NCBI GenBank assembly: GCA_002189035.1
Contig: NEEC01000007.1
Span: 2,294,001 to 2,358,000 of the forward strand
DNA from: Utricularia gibba
Lineage: Eukaryota; Streptophyta; Magnoliopsida; Lamiales; Lentibulariaceae
DNA length: 64,000 nucleotides
Direction of reading: 5' to 3'
In this document: one piece after another, positions 24,262 through 34,621 of the stretch
Numbering within the stretch: the first letter of the stretch is position 1
Layout: the number at the start of each line of letters is the position of its first letter
Notes under the pieces: model-generated
What the model saw: only the letters and a program-made list of their open reading frames with translations
Database searches by the model: none
Told to the model about the DNA's origin: nothing
Translations under genes and position numbers: made by a program

Positions 24262-25570
24262 ATGATGATGGGTTTCTCCTCTCAGCTCCTCCTCTTCGCG
24301 ATCGTTGCTGCGAGTGCTTGTAGTAGCGCTGCGGTTGCTTCTTCACGGACTGGTGGCAATCCCGTGTGCCCATTTCCCTACCTCTACCACTTCGGGGACG
24401 GCGCCACCGACGTCGGAAACTCCGTCCTCATTCAGGAGTCACTCCCGCCCACACGTGCACCCTACGGGCGGACGTATCCCGGCACCCCCAACGGGCGATG
24501 GTCTGACGGCCTCGTCGACTTCGACTTCGCGGCTTTCGACTTCGGCTTCCCGGATATCGTTCCTTCTCTCTCCGAAAGGGCCAACTCCAGCAACGGCGTC
24601 ATCTTCTCGGTCGCCAGGAGTCCGGTGATGGACCACGGCTTCTTCTCGCGGAGAGGCATCCGGATCCCACGCTACGCCACTTCCCTCGCCACCCAACTCG
24701 AATGGTTCCAAACCCACCTCCGGTCCGTCTGCGGCGGCGCAAACGCCTCCGACTGCATCGCCGACAGGCTCGCCAATTCGCTGGTGCTGCTGGGAGACCT
24801 CGAGGCCAACGACATCGGGTACGCCCTCACGCAGGGAAAGACCCTTCAGGAAGCGCAGTCTTACGTCGGCCCCATCACCAGAGAACAGATCCAGGCCACC
24901 AGGGTAACTAATCGATCCCCTTTTTGTCACAAAAAAAATACCAGTTGTGGCCATTCCTTCATACTGATATAATCTCCCTACTTGCAGCAACTCATCGGGA
25001 TGGGAGCAAGGCTCATCGTCATCCCGGGCAGCGCCCCTCTGGGTTGCTTCCCCTACATCCTGACCGCAATGCCCTCCGGCGACCCCACCGCCTACGATCG
25101 CCTGGGATGCCTCAGCAGCGTCAACAGGCTCATCACCATGAAGAACAACTACCTCCGGCAAGCCATCAACGAGTTGGGCAGGGAGTTCCCCAACGTCACC
25201 CTCATCTACGGCGCCTTCGACGAGGGCTTCCTCCAAATCCTCGACAGATTGAATCAAGGCAAGCCCTCGCATTCATTCTCCACCTGTAGTCGGCAGAGAT
25301 GCTCATCATTTATTTACCATTGATTCGTGCACAGAGGGTCATGCAGCCACCGCCCTGAGAGCCTGCTGCGGGATCGGAGGCGCGTACAACTACAGCAGCA
25401 ACAGATTCTGCGGCAGCGCCGGAGTGCCCGCATGCTCCCATCCCGAACGCCACATGTTCTGGGATGGAATTCACTTCACACAGGAGATCGCCGTCCGCAT
25501 CGAGCAAAGCCTCATCATCCCCACCCTCCAAGCTCTCAACTGCACAGCCCTGCCAACCGCCTTCTCCTGA
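24262..25570 (+). CDS. GDSL esterase/lipase copy 2, intact frame, nucleophile Ser replaced by Gly (382 aa)
   Basis: Three exons: 24262-24903, 24988-25258 and 25335-25570. The protein starts with a signal peptide (MMMGFSSQLLLFAIVAASAC), so it should enter the secretory pathway. Block I reads YHFGDGATDVGNS: the catalytic Ser of the usual GDSxxDTGN is Gly 47 (codon GGC). Later blocks are kept: GDLEANDIGYAL with the block III Asn, VIPGSAPLGCFP, and FWDGIHFTQ with the Asp-His pair. The family hydrolyses lipids, cutin monomers or acetylated sugars; without the Ser this protein may be inactive. Intron 2 begins with GC (AAG|GCAAG), a known minor donor type. The first of three tandem ATG codons was taken as start; the left copy aligns only from the second. 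Confidence 0.9.
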
Positions 25571-25859
25571 GGAATCACACCATTGTTTCCTTCTTCTCTT
25601 TAACCATTCTTTCATTAGTTCTAATGTAAAGTGACGTGCTTAATGTCATCCACTGGGAATGCATTCATTCACATGTTTGAGTTGCCCTGTTCCCATTCCA
25701 AACAAACTGTCACAAGACATGTCTAATCCAGGACTAGATCCATAACCCCAAGGAAAAAGATGCACACAAATTCCATCACGAGGGGTAGCAGCAGCAACGA
25801 TGTTCGTACGAAAACTGAAAACGATAAACCAACTGGGAGTTGGGGGCGAACCGGTCGAA

Positions 25860-26045
25860 ATTTAAATACCGATCGAAGGAAGGTGGCCGGCCTCCTCTTC
25901 TTGGGCGGTCGTATGGACCAGGTCTCTCCCTGTAGTTTCTGCCTTCGTATCTCGGAGGTCCACCGGCACTGCCTCGGGCGCCTCCGTCACGGTCGTAACC
26001 CCTCTCCTAGCCATATCCATTCTGTGGGTATCCTTGAAATTCATA
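25860..26045 (-). pseudogene. Arg/Gly/Tyr-rich fragment with an in-frame stop
   Basis: Read leftward, the frame gives YEFQGYPQNGYG, a TAG at 26010-26008, then RGYDRDGGARGSAGGPPRYE and GRNYRERPGPYDRPRRGG. This low-complexity composition is that of RGG/RNA-binding protein tails. It lies just past the stop codon of the aldolase gene, within its likely 3' UTR. No RNA-recognition domain is attached. It may be a decayed gene end or a real exon of a gene I cannot resolve. Confidence 0.4.
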
Positions 26046-26150
26046 GGAAATTTTACTGTTTTGGGGCGTATCTCTTGACATCCTGTGCAATGAACAGACA
26101 GCAGCAAAACTGTACTAGGGAGGGCAAGATGCACCTCAAATACATGCAGA

Positions 26151-27736
26151 TTATAAACCTCCATTTCTCCTTAGCACTGCTGAGGAGGCAAGTTGTGTTA
26201 TACGATCAAAGTCTAACTTCACCATTGCCTTTTTGTCAAATATGGCATCTGATAAGACAACTGCGGATGCACCCCGAGAAATGTATTCATCCAAGGACTC
26301 TGTAATACAAGATAGTTTGAAGTTTGACTATCAATATGTTAGTTGAAGTTTTAAGCCTTTGCAGCTAACCTAATGTGATGCCCTGGGATGCAACCAATGG
26401 GATATGAGGAAATGGTTTCTTTATCGCAGCTATGTAACTCACCCCACCCAATGCAGATACAGGATATACCTAAAATTGTGACAGCAAAAAACCAACATAT
26501 TAGGTACACGTACAACTAAAGGTACAGCAAAAAACCACAAGCAAACAATGCACGGCACAGGTTTAGGGTAAGGAGTTCACCTTGCCAATCTGGATATCAA
26601 GTTAAATAGAACGGAAATAGCTCCGAGAACATATGAAACTTAAACAAAAAAGAAGAAGACGCCGCTTACCTTGACTATCTTGGCACCAGCATTGAAAGCA
26701 GAAAATATCTGCAGAACTATAGAGAAATGAGTAGCATCATCAGATAATGTGTTAGAAGAAAGAAAGAAAAGGGGGATCTGCATACCTCCCCCGGAGTCAT
26801 TGCTCCTGGGATGAACAAAGCATTGTCAGACGTAATCCCAAGAATCTCCTAAGATCATCAAAGTCCTCAGTGAATATTCAAAACAATGACTATCAGCAAA
26901 TTTAGTCGGAGATAAGTTACCTGTATCATTACAGGACTCATGAGGAACTTAGCTCCTAAATCCAATGCCTTTTCAGCATCTGATACTTGCAAAATGGTTC
27001 CAACCTATTTGGGATGTAGCTTGCGTGAGCTGTTTATGTAGTAATGGTCAATTCAAATTAATCCCCTCCCATCACACTTACTCCTATTGATGCTGAAGGA
27101 TATTCTTGAACCAAATAGTCCAAAACCTGAAAGGAATAAGGAATGACGTCAGCTTACAAATTTCCAAGAATGATTATATAAAGACGTGTAAGCCTTCAAA
27201 TTTTCACCTCAAAAACACCAGGGGTAGACATGGTAACCTCTAACTGCAAATTGTTGCAAAACAAAAATGCATCAGCGAAGCTAAGATCAAGATGTTTGCA
27301 AGAATACATCCTTCAGCAGCCCAGTTTCCAAACCAAAGAGAAATCAACTTACAACCGAGACTCCTCCAGAAAATGCTGCTTTAGCAGCCTGAACTGCCGT
27401 TTCTGCACTAAACAGAAGAGTGGCCAAAGTGCTGTAGACAATCACCACTAGAAACAAAACAGTTGAAGGAATGCATATTCAAACGGTACCTGGGGCTCGA
27501 AGACACGCAATCACGCCTGAATCTTGAATATCCCTTAACACTTCCTCACCAACACCAACTCGAGTGTTTCTCTTAGCATATTCCTGGTTGCAGCTCCTGA
27601 TGTTGTTGTTAGAGAGGAGCGGCTTAAAGCGGCAACAATGCCATAGGGGTGTCGTGGGTGAGTGACTCGCTTTAAGAATTGAGAAAGGGAGAGTTTGCGA
27701 CCAGACGCCGCTGCCGCCGGCGACAGCCACAGCCAT
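26151..27736 (-). CDS. KDPG/KHG aldolase-like protein, plastid-type leader (270 aa)
   Basis: Nine exons: 27490-27736, 27353-27402, 27208-27243, 27082-27126, 26921-27004, 26786-26848, 26670-26708, 26370-26469 and 26151-26299, together 813 bases. After about 65 residues of transit-peptide character the class I aldolase barrel begins (EEVLRDIQDSGVIACLRA). The general acid-base Glu is E101 in LEVTMSTPG, and the Schiff-base Lys is K188 in AKIVKVYPVSALGG, where bacterial enzymes have KFFP. PHIPLVASQGI forms the phosphate loop. Bacterial relatives split 2-keto-3-deoxy-6-phosphogluconate into pyruvate and glyceraldehyde-3-phosphate; a plastid Entner-Doudoroff role has been proposed for plant homologues. 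That role, and the location, are inferred here. Confidence 0.92.
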
Positions 27737-28141
27737 GAGTCTATCGCCTCCTCCTTCCACGAAACATGTGGGCGAGCCCCGATTCCGCACGGAAAAGATA
27801 TGATACATTGGACACAGCCCAATTTCATGGGCCGAGTTTCACTTATTAAAAAATATTATTTTTTTATAGAAATTATTGAAGTAAATTATGAATTTAAATT
27901 GAATATTCTAACATCAAATTCAACTAGGAATTTTAAAACTCTTGCACACGAATCAAAAGTTGATTTATCGGGCAGGGAAAGTATGATGTCAGTTCCACCG
28001 GCCAACAAATGGACTCTCAAATCCCATCAATTGTTCATCACCACGTGGCATTTTGGCCAATGAGCGAGCACCGCCCTGGCGCGTATTGGAGGAATCTCTG
28101 CAAAATGTGGCTACAAAACGACAATACAGAAGCTCCCTCCC
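27737..28141. other. Intergenic region between tandem minus-strand genes
   Basis: This 405-bp stretch must hold the promoter of the aldolase gene and the 3' UTR of the MATE gene. An AT-rich block (27840-27940) is the only notable feature. Confidence 0.4.
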
Positions 28142-30156
28142 TCAGGCGTCACCGGAAACTCCATGGTTCTGTCTCTCTTCCTCCTCCGGCGACTTCAGGT
28201 ACCATTTCTTCAGGCGGCTCGAGGTTTTCAGCACCTGATGGAGATGATCAATCAGTTATCGATCCACAAAACGAACCAAAAAATGTCAAAGTTGGGGAGG
28301 AAGGAGATGCTTACCTCCTCATCCCAGTTGGTTCTCCACATCATGAGGCTGAGGGCAAGAGTCACCAGCACCACCCCACTCAGCATTCCTATCCAAATTC
28401 CCTTCATCCCCATTGATCGGAAAATAGGTGAGTTTTCTTCTGTTCGGGCATGTGTCTAACTAAGCAGAATGAAAGCAGTTACCTTGACTTGGAGGTGAGC
28501 AGCGTATCCAAGAATGATCCCAAGCGGCAATCCGACCACATAGAAGCACCCGAAGTTGATCACCGCAACCGTCGCTTGCAGCCCGGCTCCGACCGCCACT
28601 CCTGTCGGATCATTAGGATGGCATGGGACGCTCGTGGTTGTTGTGGAACCAGAAACCAGTATAGCGTGTTGTGGAATTACCTGAGAAAACTGGGTATATG
28701 CTGTTGAACAGCATGGAGAATCCGAGGAGAAGGGATAGATCAGCAATGCTCTCTCCGACCGCCGCATCTTCGCTGAAGAATTGGCCAATTTTTCTCCCAA
28801 AGACGAAGCACAGGATGCTGAATACCAGCCCTATGGTGATGGAGTTTGACAGGATGACTTTGATGGAGAACTTCACAGCCTCGGCGTCGCCCCGTCCGAG
28901 CTCATTCGCAACACGGACACTGTCAAGCAACTGGTGTTAAACACTCTCCAGAACATCTTCAGAAAATGAGATTACAGTTGCTTTAAGCATACCATGCAGC
29001 TCCAAGGAGACCTAAGCAGGCCATCAGCTCCCATGCATTGATGTTCAGACTGTAATGCACTTGCTCGTCATGTTCAAAGAGGAGCTGGAGATTAGATAAT
29101 GGAGATCTATGAGAATTACACAGAGCTCTCACCATACTGAGAAGGCTGATATTGCAACTTCTGCATCTTTCATGTATCCGGCCAGTAAAACGAGAATGGC
29201 AGTGTACCATAACTCCAAGCTGAATGAAAAGGGATGAATCATATCTTGTTTTTTAAGAAAAAGTGAACGTAGAGGCTTACCAGATCATGAAACCAGAAGA
29301 TATGGAGAGTCTAACGACAGGGAAAATATCGTTGAATGCAGCTGTGCTAAAGCCTTTCCATGTATCAGGGCACCACCCACCAAAAATGTACACGAATTCA
29401 GAGATCACAACAAACCAGGAGGATATGTTGAGGGCAATCATAGCTCCTTCAACTCCCCACCCAAGCATGAAGACAAAGCTCCAAGACAAAAGGAGATGGA
29501 GAGCAAACTGGATAATGGATAAGTAAGCAATGATGGAGTTTCTCTGCTGTGCTTGTAGGTACATTTGAATTGTCAAGCTAAAAACCAGAGAGTAGTCGAA
29601 AGGAATGAACCAGACTGAAATGCGGCCCGCAGCTGCTGCAATGGGATGCTGCTCACCAAGCAGACGGAATAACGAGCCCCCGAATACAAAAAATGGAATA
29701 AAGATTGTTAAAGTAACAAGATCCACTATCCATGATCTTTGCAAGAAAATACCCATCATGTGGTACTGCTTGGCCCCAAAGGCTTGCCCACAGAGGGTTT
29801 CTGTGGCACTTGACATTCCAATCTATTGAACAGGAAAAACATATAAACTAAACATTCCAACGAAGCCCATATATAAGCAAATCTATCCCAGATATGTGAG
29901 GCAAGATTACCAAGACTCCATTGATGAAACGAACAAGCAGAGTTTGAACAAGGGCATATCCAGCAAGATCCTCTGAACCAATATGGCCAAGAAGCGACTG
30001 GGTCACGATTAATGTTCCGAATGAACAGACTCTCGCAATAACACTCGGCAAAGCAATCCTCCATATTTTCTTTGTTTCTTCACAAAAACGTGCCTTCAAA
30101 TTCCCCTCTTGACCACTCCCTGAATCAAGCAGCCTCTGCTGCAAGTCGTTCGCCAT
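28142..30156 (-). CDS. MATE/DTX efflux transporter (489 aa)
   Basis: Eight exons: 29911-30156, 29281-29822, 29133-29219, 28993-29049, 28681-28919, 28483-28601, 28315-28401 and 28142-28234 (1470 bases). The protein begins MANDLQQRLL, then a soluble start (EETKKIWRIALPSVIARV) and twelve predicted membrane helices. Family marks are visible: SSATETLCGQAFGAKQYHMM, CPDTW before the middle loop, LELWYTAILVLLAGY in helix 7 and VRVANELGRGDAEAVKFS in the second repeat. MATE proteins exchange protons or sodium for flavonoids, alkaloids or hormones at the vacuole or plasma membrane; the cargo cannot be read from sequence. The soluble tail is short (KTSSRLKKWYLKSPEEEE). Confidence 0.94.
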
Positions 30157-30941
30157 TTCTGGAAGAAGAAGAATTAGCAAATGTGAATAGAAGGAGTGCT
30201 TGGTCCACTATTCTAGTCTAGTCCCAATAGAATGATTAGACCTTTAAGGCTAAACCTACCCGCAGAAACTCCAAAAGTCAGAATACAGAGTGCAAGTTCT
30301 TCGAAGATGAGCTTGATTTTAATCCACCTGTTATTACCCAATGAAAGAATCTTTCTAGCTGAACCTCACGGTTACCGGAATCAACAATTTCAAAACGATG
30401 CGATATCCCAGAAGAGAAGAAAGATTGGACAGAAACGAGTCCTCTTGCAGCAAATTCTTGCCGCAGTGGTACACACACGTCACCACCCACGCTAACTACT
30501 GCATTTAATGCCTATGCCGTTCCCTAAACCACATGTCTAGGGGAACCCGCCATCTTTATATACAGTTTTTTTTTTTTTTTTTTTTTTTGTGGAGCCATCG
30601 CCGACGGTTGAACGGCCACCCACTGAAGAGCGCCAGCCTCGTCATTCTTCTTCTTCCACGGCAGCTGGCACGTGATGGTAAGTTACCTAATTTTGATTGG
30701 TGGATGGGATTCGTTACAACCAACTAGATTTCCCGGCCGTCCCTTTTTGGACAAATCTATTCGAAAAGTTAAATTATATTATAATTTTCTGACATCTGGA
30801 AAACAACACCACGAACGAAGAAGTGAAGAAGAGAACTGGGGTGAAGAGAGACAAAAGTGTCAATGCTTTGTGGGCATTATTTGTGTTCCTTCAAATCGCA
30901 AACAACAGAAGAACAGAAACACGGAGAAGACCAGGAGAACT
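30157..30941. other. MATE promoter and 3' flank of UBC22
   Basis: Both neighbouring genes run leftward. A T-tract at about 30566-30588 is the only repeat. No gene was recognised. Confidence 0.45.
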
Positions 30942-32443
30942 TCACAGCCTCTTCAAGCTTTTCTTTCTTGAATCCATCTTCTTTTTGTCCGCTGGAACTT
31001 TAGATAGCCCTGTTTCCTTCTTCACAACCGATGATGCGGCCGCCTTGGATTCGCTCACTCCCATCTCGGGTGCTGCTGCAAGGTGGGGGTCTTGGCAGTT
31101 TTCGGTTTTTGGAGCCAAGGGAGAAGGCAATGGTGTCGCAGCTGCAGCTGGAGCGATTGCAGCACTCTTTGCATCTGTGCACTTGGTTGAAGTGTTTGTC
31201 TGCTCTGTGTTTACAGCGGTAGGGAAATCTGAGATGGCCCCTGTTTTGGGTTTTGGCTTCGCCTTGAGAGCATGTATTCCTGTGTATAGCCTGAACATTT
31301 GTATCAAATAGTTAGGACTGCCGAAGCCTGGCTTTCATATGCTAGACAAATTCATGATGCCCAGATATTAACATCAATCCAAATAACAAGAAAATAACAT
31401 CAATCCGAAGGATAAGAATCCGCACAGTTTTGTTTTTGATTTCGGAACAAGGCGGCAAGGCAGGTCTTACCTAGCATGTCTTGCATACTCATCGTAATTA
31501 TCAAGCAGCATCTTGCCCGCCTGCTCATTGAGGGCGGATTCAGGAAATGGTTCAATGAGTAAGCATCTGATGACCTGTTTTTCAGCAATGTGCAAGATGA
31601 TGATCAACAGCATGATGAGCCATCATGCGCTTATGGATAAAAGTCATAACAACTGAAAAGACTTACTGTTAGAACATGGCGCAATCCAAGAGTTGGGTTC
31701 CAATCCTTCTTTAATGCGTTCACGCAAATCTCACCATTGGTTGAGATGTTGGGATGAAATATTTTGGTCAGGAAAAAACCTTGAAATATGATTCTCAGTG
31801 AGTTTAAAATGGATACAGGTTCTAAGTAGCTCATTCAATACAGAAAAGATTATGCTTCCCATGTAGAGGAAATCAAAACTGATCTAAAGGAATTAAATGT
31901 AAACTAGAGAATTTTTTTCTTTGATCAGTAATAAACTACAGAATTTATTTTACCTTTTGGAGGTGACTGAGGAAAATCGTGAGACAGAGTCAATTTCATT
32001 CGAAAGATGCCATTTTCATATGGGGTCCCAGCTGCAGGAACTCAGAGTTTATCAGTAAAAAAACTCAACCATGAAGAACGGTTACTAAGCTTAAGAGATC
32101 ACTACCTGGGCCTTCAATGTCAGCATAAATAGTGGAGAAGTTATCCTCATTTATGCGTACTTTGATGCCTTCGGGAGGCACGTCATTGAGATTCTTAAGT
32201 TCCCTTGCCAGTTGCTTAACAACATTTGGAGGAAGATTCTCGTTCGTTGCCTAAAATCATATGGGCAATTTCAAGTCATGAGAGTTTTTTTTTTTTTTTT
32301 CTGCCTATAGAAGATAAAAATCAAAATACTGTTTATCTGTTCCTAATGAAAAGGTGTGCAAAAGACTATGTTCATCTGATCATGGAATAGTGCATACGGT
32401 AAAGAGAAGAGGATTCATGCAGGATGAACCAACAAAATTACCA
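30942..32443 (-). CDS. UBC22: Ubiquitin-conjugating enzyme E2, UBC22/UBE2S type (263 aa)
   Basis: Six coding exons: 32441-32443, 32106-32250, 31954-32031, 31667-31779, 31471-31574 and 30942-31290 (792 bases). The first supplies only the ATG, after which the intron starts (ATG|GTAATT); the next exon opens [19 protein letters not shown], exactly as in plant UBC22. The UBC fold has HPNIS, the active Cys94 in [15 protein letters not shown], and [18 protein letters not shown]. After the fold comes a Lys-rich tail of about 100 residues ending KKSLKRL. Arabidopsis UBC22 makes Lys11-linked chains and is related to the APC/C-associated UBE2S; the cell-cycle role here is inferred. Confidence 0.93.
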
Positions 32444-34621
32444 TGGTACAGGCTGTAGCGAATCACAAGATACTTTCTTGACTGTGAACGGAAATGGAAT
32501 TCACCAAACGGCCAGCAATATTGGGATAGAAGACTTTGAAGCCACAAATCTACGGTACTGCAAATACAAAGGGGATAAATAATCACGAAAATCTCATAGA
32601 GAGAGCTTTCCCAAGGAAGACATTAGCATAAACCCCAGGCAAGAAACTTTGAAAAGAGACAGCATATGATAAGGACTATATCAAAAAACTCCTATTACTT
32701 CATAAGTCAAAAATGATCCACCTCAATATCAATAGTTTAAAAAAAACAGCTAATAATTGCGATAAGGTACACAACACTACTCTCTGAGGCTTTCCAGACT
32801 CTGAATAAAGCACTTTCGAAATCTACTCTGCACCTAAAGAACTAGGCCTGAGGATAACTCAACTAAGCAACCAATTCGGAATTTGGCAAAAAACATTTCT
32901 TTGCTCAAAATGCAACGCGATCATGAGAGTAAAAAACAATACGCGTCAAACCCAGTCCGGATGCGAAAGCTGGTAGCCCACGTTACACAAACCTCACAGG
33001 ATCTCCCGAAGTGGCAAGAACCCAACACAGAAATCAGACGGAAAAATAACAAATCCTCAAAAATTACGGCATTGTAGGAAAAAATTCGTATTCATCAAAA
33101 GAAACCCGTCGACTTCACCCCATGCTGACCTAAATATAAAAAGAAAGGAGAAAAAAAACCCAGTTCAGAATAACCTTCAAGAAATGGCTCCTCGGGCTTC
33201 AGAATTTCCCAAATTCAGCCACAACTGGAATCCAGCAACGTATCTGTGCCCTCAAACTGACCCAGGAATTGATTTACCGTTTTCTATCGGCGAGACAGAG
33301 AGCGTAGGGAGAGAGAGAAGTCTCGAGAAATCGCCAGTATTAGGACAGAAGAGGGATGGAGGCCCAGATATGGCTGTCACCACTCCCGACTTGCTTTCGC
33401 CACTCCGATATTACCGTTACACTTGCACCTTCAGCCGTATCCACCCGCTTCATAAAGCTGTCGGCAATTCAAAAATCAAATTCCAAATAAAACAATCTAT
33501 AATGAGACATGAAATCTGAACCGTTCCTCACTTCAAACTTATATCTCCACCGTTCATTTTTGCCCCCAACACCCCTTAAGCGGCTGTCTCTCGCCCCCAG
33601 CTCTATTTAATTTAAGACTTTAAATAGTGAAATATAAATCATACAAAATACTAATTTAATAAAATATTTATTATAGAAAATTAAACCACCAATTACTTTA
33701 GAGCATGTGTTGCTAAAAAAACATTGACACTATTTGAAAAATTGTGATTAAATTGTTTTGAATTATAAATCGTAGAATTAAATTTAAACTAAAAAATTGA
33801 ATTATAATTCATTCATAATTGTATCAAGTTTTATGATCCAGTTTTGGATAGTTAATCAAACCCGGAAAAGTACTGTTGGTGGGACAAGAGGATTCTTAGC
33901 AAGGAATTTGAGTATTTAAGAGAGCAAAAATTTAAATCGGTTAGTGATATTATCTCATATTACTTATGGATAATGGAAGTGATATGTTTAGATAGAGAGA
34001 TAATATTAATATTATATGAGATTTTTTTTTTCAAAAATGAAAAACATAAAATCATAAAAATTGGATATTCAGAACAAATAATATCATATAATGAGAATAT
34101 TGATTATTTTTTTATTTTAATTTTGTAATTAAAATATCAAATAATTTTTTAACATAAAATTAATGATTTAATTATGATATGAATCACGATTGAACTATTT
34201 AAATCACAAATTACTCATAAACAGTTCATAGTTTTTTTAACCATTTAAAATAATGATTTCTTCTTAAATGATATAAATTTTCATAGATTTTTTCAACTTT
34301 TTTAGTTAAACAAGTAATAGAAAATCAAATTAAATAATAAATAGAATTTTCAGTTTTTGGAGATAGTTACTATACTGAATAACTTTCATGCCAAATTACA
34401 GAAAATTTACGATTCCATTTGAAATTTTATGTATAAAATAATTATAAAAATATGTTTACAAAACGCGCAAAATATATATTATTTAAAAATGTTTAAAAAT
34501 AAGATGTACTCAAAGGCCTTGTTCCAGAAACAGCACAGGTGTGTTTAGTCTGCTGATGGTGGTAGCTTTTACACAGGAAGAAGCTGCTCAGCGCTGAGAT
34601 GAGAAGGGGGTAAAGATCAGC
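32444..34621. other. UBC22 leader and promoter, AT-rich intergenic DNA, CHL27 3' flank
   Basis: About 32444-33350 is likely UBC22 5' UTR plus promoter, with leader introns possible because the coding start sits at an exon end. From 33600 to 34500 the DNA is AT-rich and featureless. No gene was recognised. Confidence 0.4.

Larger units (their letters stand above)
22837..25577. repeat. Large near-perfect palindrome, 1.3-kb arms
   Basis: The left arm 22837-24150 (1314 bp) is the reverse complement of the right arm 24263-25577 (1315 bp), with a 112-bp unique spacer. The arms match in all three reading frames of the coding parts and in the first intron, including its poly(A) run. The single difference found is a run of four G at 23925-23928 opposite five C at 24485-24489. 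The outer edges fall seven bases past each stop codon, and the inner edges lie two bases before the aligned start codons. Beyond those points the two sides share nothing obvious. Confidence 0.95.
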
